A DNA stretch of 6,629 nucleotides, taken from positions 1 to 6,629 of the forward strand of contig WFYP01000121.1 in NCBI GenBank assembly GCA_015490055.1. The letters run 5' to 3'. Positions within the stretch are counted from its first letter, which is position 1. Every line of letters starts with the position of its first letter. The notes beneath the pieces are model-generated. The model was given only the letters and a program-made list of their open reading frames with translations. It was not told the DNA's origin and searched no databases. This stretch comes from Nitratifractor sp. (lineage in GTDB: Bacteria > Campylobacterota > Campylobacteria > Campylobacterales > Sulfurovaceae). Shown here one piece after another: positions 6,266 through 6,629 of this stretch. The position numbers and the translations under genes are program-made.

Positions 6266-6285
6266 ATTCCCGTTTTCACGGGAAT
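6266..6285. repeat. REP-like hairpin 2 (ATTCCC-N8-GGGAAT)
   Basis: ATTCCCGT and ACGGGAAT with loop TTTC. Flanks GTAG before and GACG after make this the inverted partner of hairpin 1, about 57 bases away, together forming the core of unit A. Unlike the others it has no recognisable heptamer array on its outer side. Confidence 0.8.
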
Positions 6286-6344
6286 GACGGCGATGGTAGA
6301 TTATCAATTTTGTTTAATAATTAAAACCATTAAATAGTTATAGA

Positions 6345-6369
6345 ATCCTTAACTTAATGGCAATGGAGG
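6345..6369 (-). repeat. End repeat, inverted copy
   Basis: Minus-strand copy of the end sequence. It matches 6605-6629 as an inverted repeat over 25 bases with one mismatch (the first 21 bases are perfect). It also pairs with the adjacent plus-strand copy: 6343-6362 against 6380-6399 is a 20-base inverted repeat with one mismatch around a 17-base loop, at the junction of units A and B. Confidence 0.7.
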
Positions 6370-6393
6370 GCACCTTTAGTGCCATTAAGTTAA
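6370..6393 (+). repeat. End repeat, copy 2
   Basis: Identical to the first 24 bases of copy 1. With the preceding G it gives GGCAC-CTTTA-GTGCC, a 5-bp stem. It marks the left end of unit B immediately after unit A. Confidence 0.7.
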
Positions 6394-6419
6394 AGATTCC
6401 ATATCCATTTCTTGGCTTT

Positions 6420-6442
6420 AAGCTCAAAGCCTAAAGCTAAGC
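6420..6442. repeat. Heptamer tandem repeat (AAGCTCA/AAGCCTA/AAGCTAA), unit B left
   Basis: Three diverged seven-base copies followed by GC, ending nine bases before the diverged hairpin at 6451-6470. Confidence 0.55.
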
Positions 6443-6450
6443 ACTTAGTC

Positions 6451-6470
6451 ACTACCACGGAAGTGGGAGT
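6451..6470. repeat. REP-like hairpin 3, diverged but still paired
   Basis: ACTACCAC and GTGGGAGT with loop GGAA pair at seven of eight positions. Compared with hairpin 1, three pairs have changed on both sides (T-A to C-G at pair 2, G-C to A-T at pair 7, T-A to C-G at pair 8), so the fold outlived the sequence. The flank GTCCAC corresponds to AATCCAC of hairpin 1. Confidence 0.6.
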
Positions 6471-6491
6471 CCACAATTTTAACTGCCCAAA

Positions 6492-6522
6492 AGTTTAAAG
6501 TGCTTTTTCGGCACTTTAAACT
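6492..6522. repeat. Perfect 12-bp inverted repeat in the centre of unit B
   Basis: AGTTTAAAGTGC (6492-6503) and GCACTTTAAACT (6511-6522) are perfect complements around TTTTTCG. The matching centre of unit A (about 6225-6260) is similar in sequence but decayed and no longer pairs well. Confidence 0.65.
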
Positions 6523-6526
6523 GTGG

Positions 6527-6546
6527 ATTCCCATTTTTATGGGAAT
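6527..6546. repeat. REP-like hairpin 4 (ATTCCC-N8-GGGAAT)
   Basis: ATTCCCAT and ATGGGAAT with loop TTTT. The seventh pair is A-T instead of the G-C of hairpins 1 and 2, a compensated change. With hairpin 3 it forms the inverted pair of unit B. Confidence 0.75.
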
Positions 6547-6555
6547 GACATGCTG

Positions 6556-6575
6556 GCAAGCTTTTAGCTTTAAGC
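6556..6575. repeat. Heptamer tandem repeat, inverted, unit B right
   Basis: On the minus strand it reads GCTTAAA, GCTAAAA, GCTTGC, a period of seven. It lies ten bases outside hairpin 4 and is followed by GCATTTTATAGA (6574-6585), the mirror image of the arrangement at 6136-6168. Confidence 0.6.
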
Positions 6576-6601
6576 ATTTTATAGAGTTAAAACTATTAAG
6601 G

Positions 6602-6629
6602 GCACCTACATTGCCATTAAGTTAAGGAT
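6602..6629 (+). repeat. End repeat, copy 3, reaching the window edge
   Basis: GCACCTACATTGCC followed by ATTAAGTTAAGGAT. It is a variant of copies 1 and 2 and matches the inverted copy at 6345-6369 better than it matches them. The sequence continues beyond the window, so a third unit probably starts here. Confidence 0.65.

Larger units (their letters stand above)
6102..6629. repeat. Gene-free cluster of two palindromic repeat units plus the start of a third
   Basis: No plausible gene occurs in 6072-6629; the stretch is built from repeats. Unit A (about 6102-6369) and unit B (about 6370-6606) each have ends carrying TGCCATTAAGTTAA or a decayed form, and two REP-like hairpins facing inward around a centre of about 60-80 bases. 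Most, not all, hairpins have a heptamer array on their outer side. A third copy of the end sequence begins at 6602 and runs to the window edge. The two outer halves (from 6136 and, inverted, from 6585) match closely: both start with a perfect 12-base inverted pair (6136-6147, 6574-6585), then heptamers, then the hairpin. The palindromic shape and lack of coding capacity fit MITE- or BIME-like elements mobilised in trans. The repeats are seen; mobility is inferred. Confidence 0.7.

Noticed and set aside
6102..6629. Possible CRISPR array because of repeated short motifs
   Set aside because: The repeats differ in sequence, orientation and spacing, contain nested inverted repeats and have no regular spacers or cas genes.

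Overview
The window is AT-rich bacterial chromosomal DNA. It carries four housekeeping genes on the minus strand (dapB, purF, a YhcC-type radical SAM gene, hemB), two cell-envelope genes on the plus strand, the start of a membrane-protein gene at the left edge, and a repeat-rich, gene-free right end. The AT bias, the PurF that begins Met-Cys without a propeptide, the style of the DapB, PurF and HemB sequences, and the dapB-purF-radical SAM order all suggest a member of the Campylobacterota (Sulfurimonas/Sulfurovum/Arcobacter-like). This placement is an inference from sequence style; no marker gene such as rRNA is present.

Left part (1-1719): a partial membrane protein runs off the left edge on the minus strand. 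It diverges from a small lipoprotein gene, and the 102-base gap between them holds a 16-bp perfect inverted repeat with a TATAAT box in each arm, so it looks like a shared promoter/operator. A DUF218 (ElyC/SanA/YdcF-like) membrane-anchored protein follows the lipoprotein on the plus strand. Both products are predicted to act in the cell envelope.

Middle (1720-6071): dapB, purF and the radical SAM gene are packed with gaps of 13 and 4 bases, and the purF ribosome binding site overlaps the dapB stop codon, so they form an operon. hemB lies 95 bases further on, same strand, behind a spacer containing a heptamer repeat and a strong hairpin. The operon joins lysine/peptidoglycan precursor synthesis (DapB), purine synthesis (PurF) and a probable tRNA-modification-type radical SAM enzyme. 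HemB makes porphobilinogen for heme. hemB converges with the DUF218 gene across a 169-base gap with a weak terminator candidate and another hairpin.

Right part (6072-6629): no gene is visible in 558 bases. It holds a nested cluster of short repeats: four REP-like hairpins (three matching ATTCCC-N8-GGGAAT, one diverged with compensatory changes), 7-base tandem repeats beside most of them, and four copies of an end sequence containing TGCCATTAAGTTAA. They assemble into two adjacent palindromic units of about 240-265 bp, and a third appears to start at the window edge. This looks like a family of non-autonomous (MITE/BIME-like) elements sitting directly upstream of the dapB operon, and it is the least ordinary part of the window. 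No defence system, CRISPR array, transposase, tRNA or rRNA was seen.
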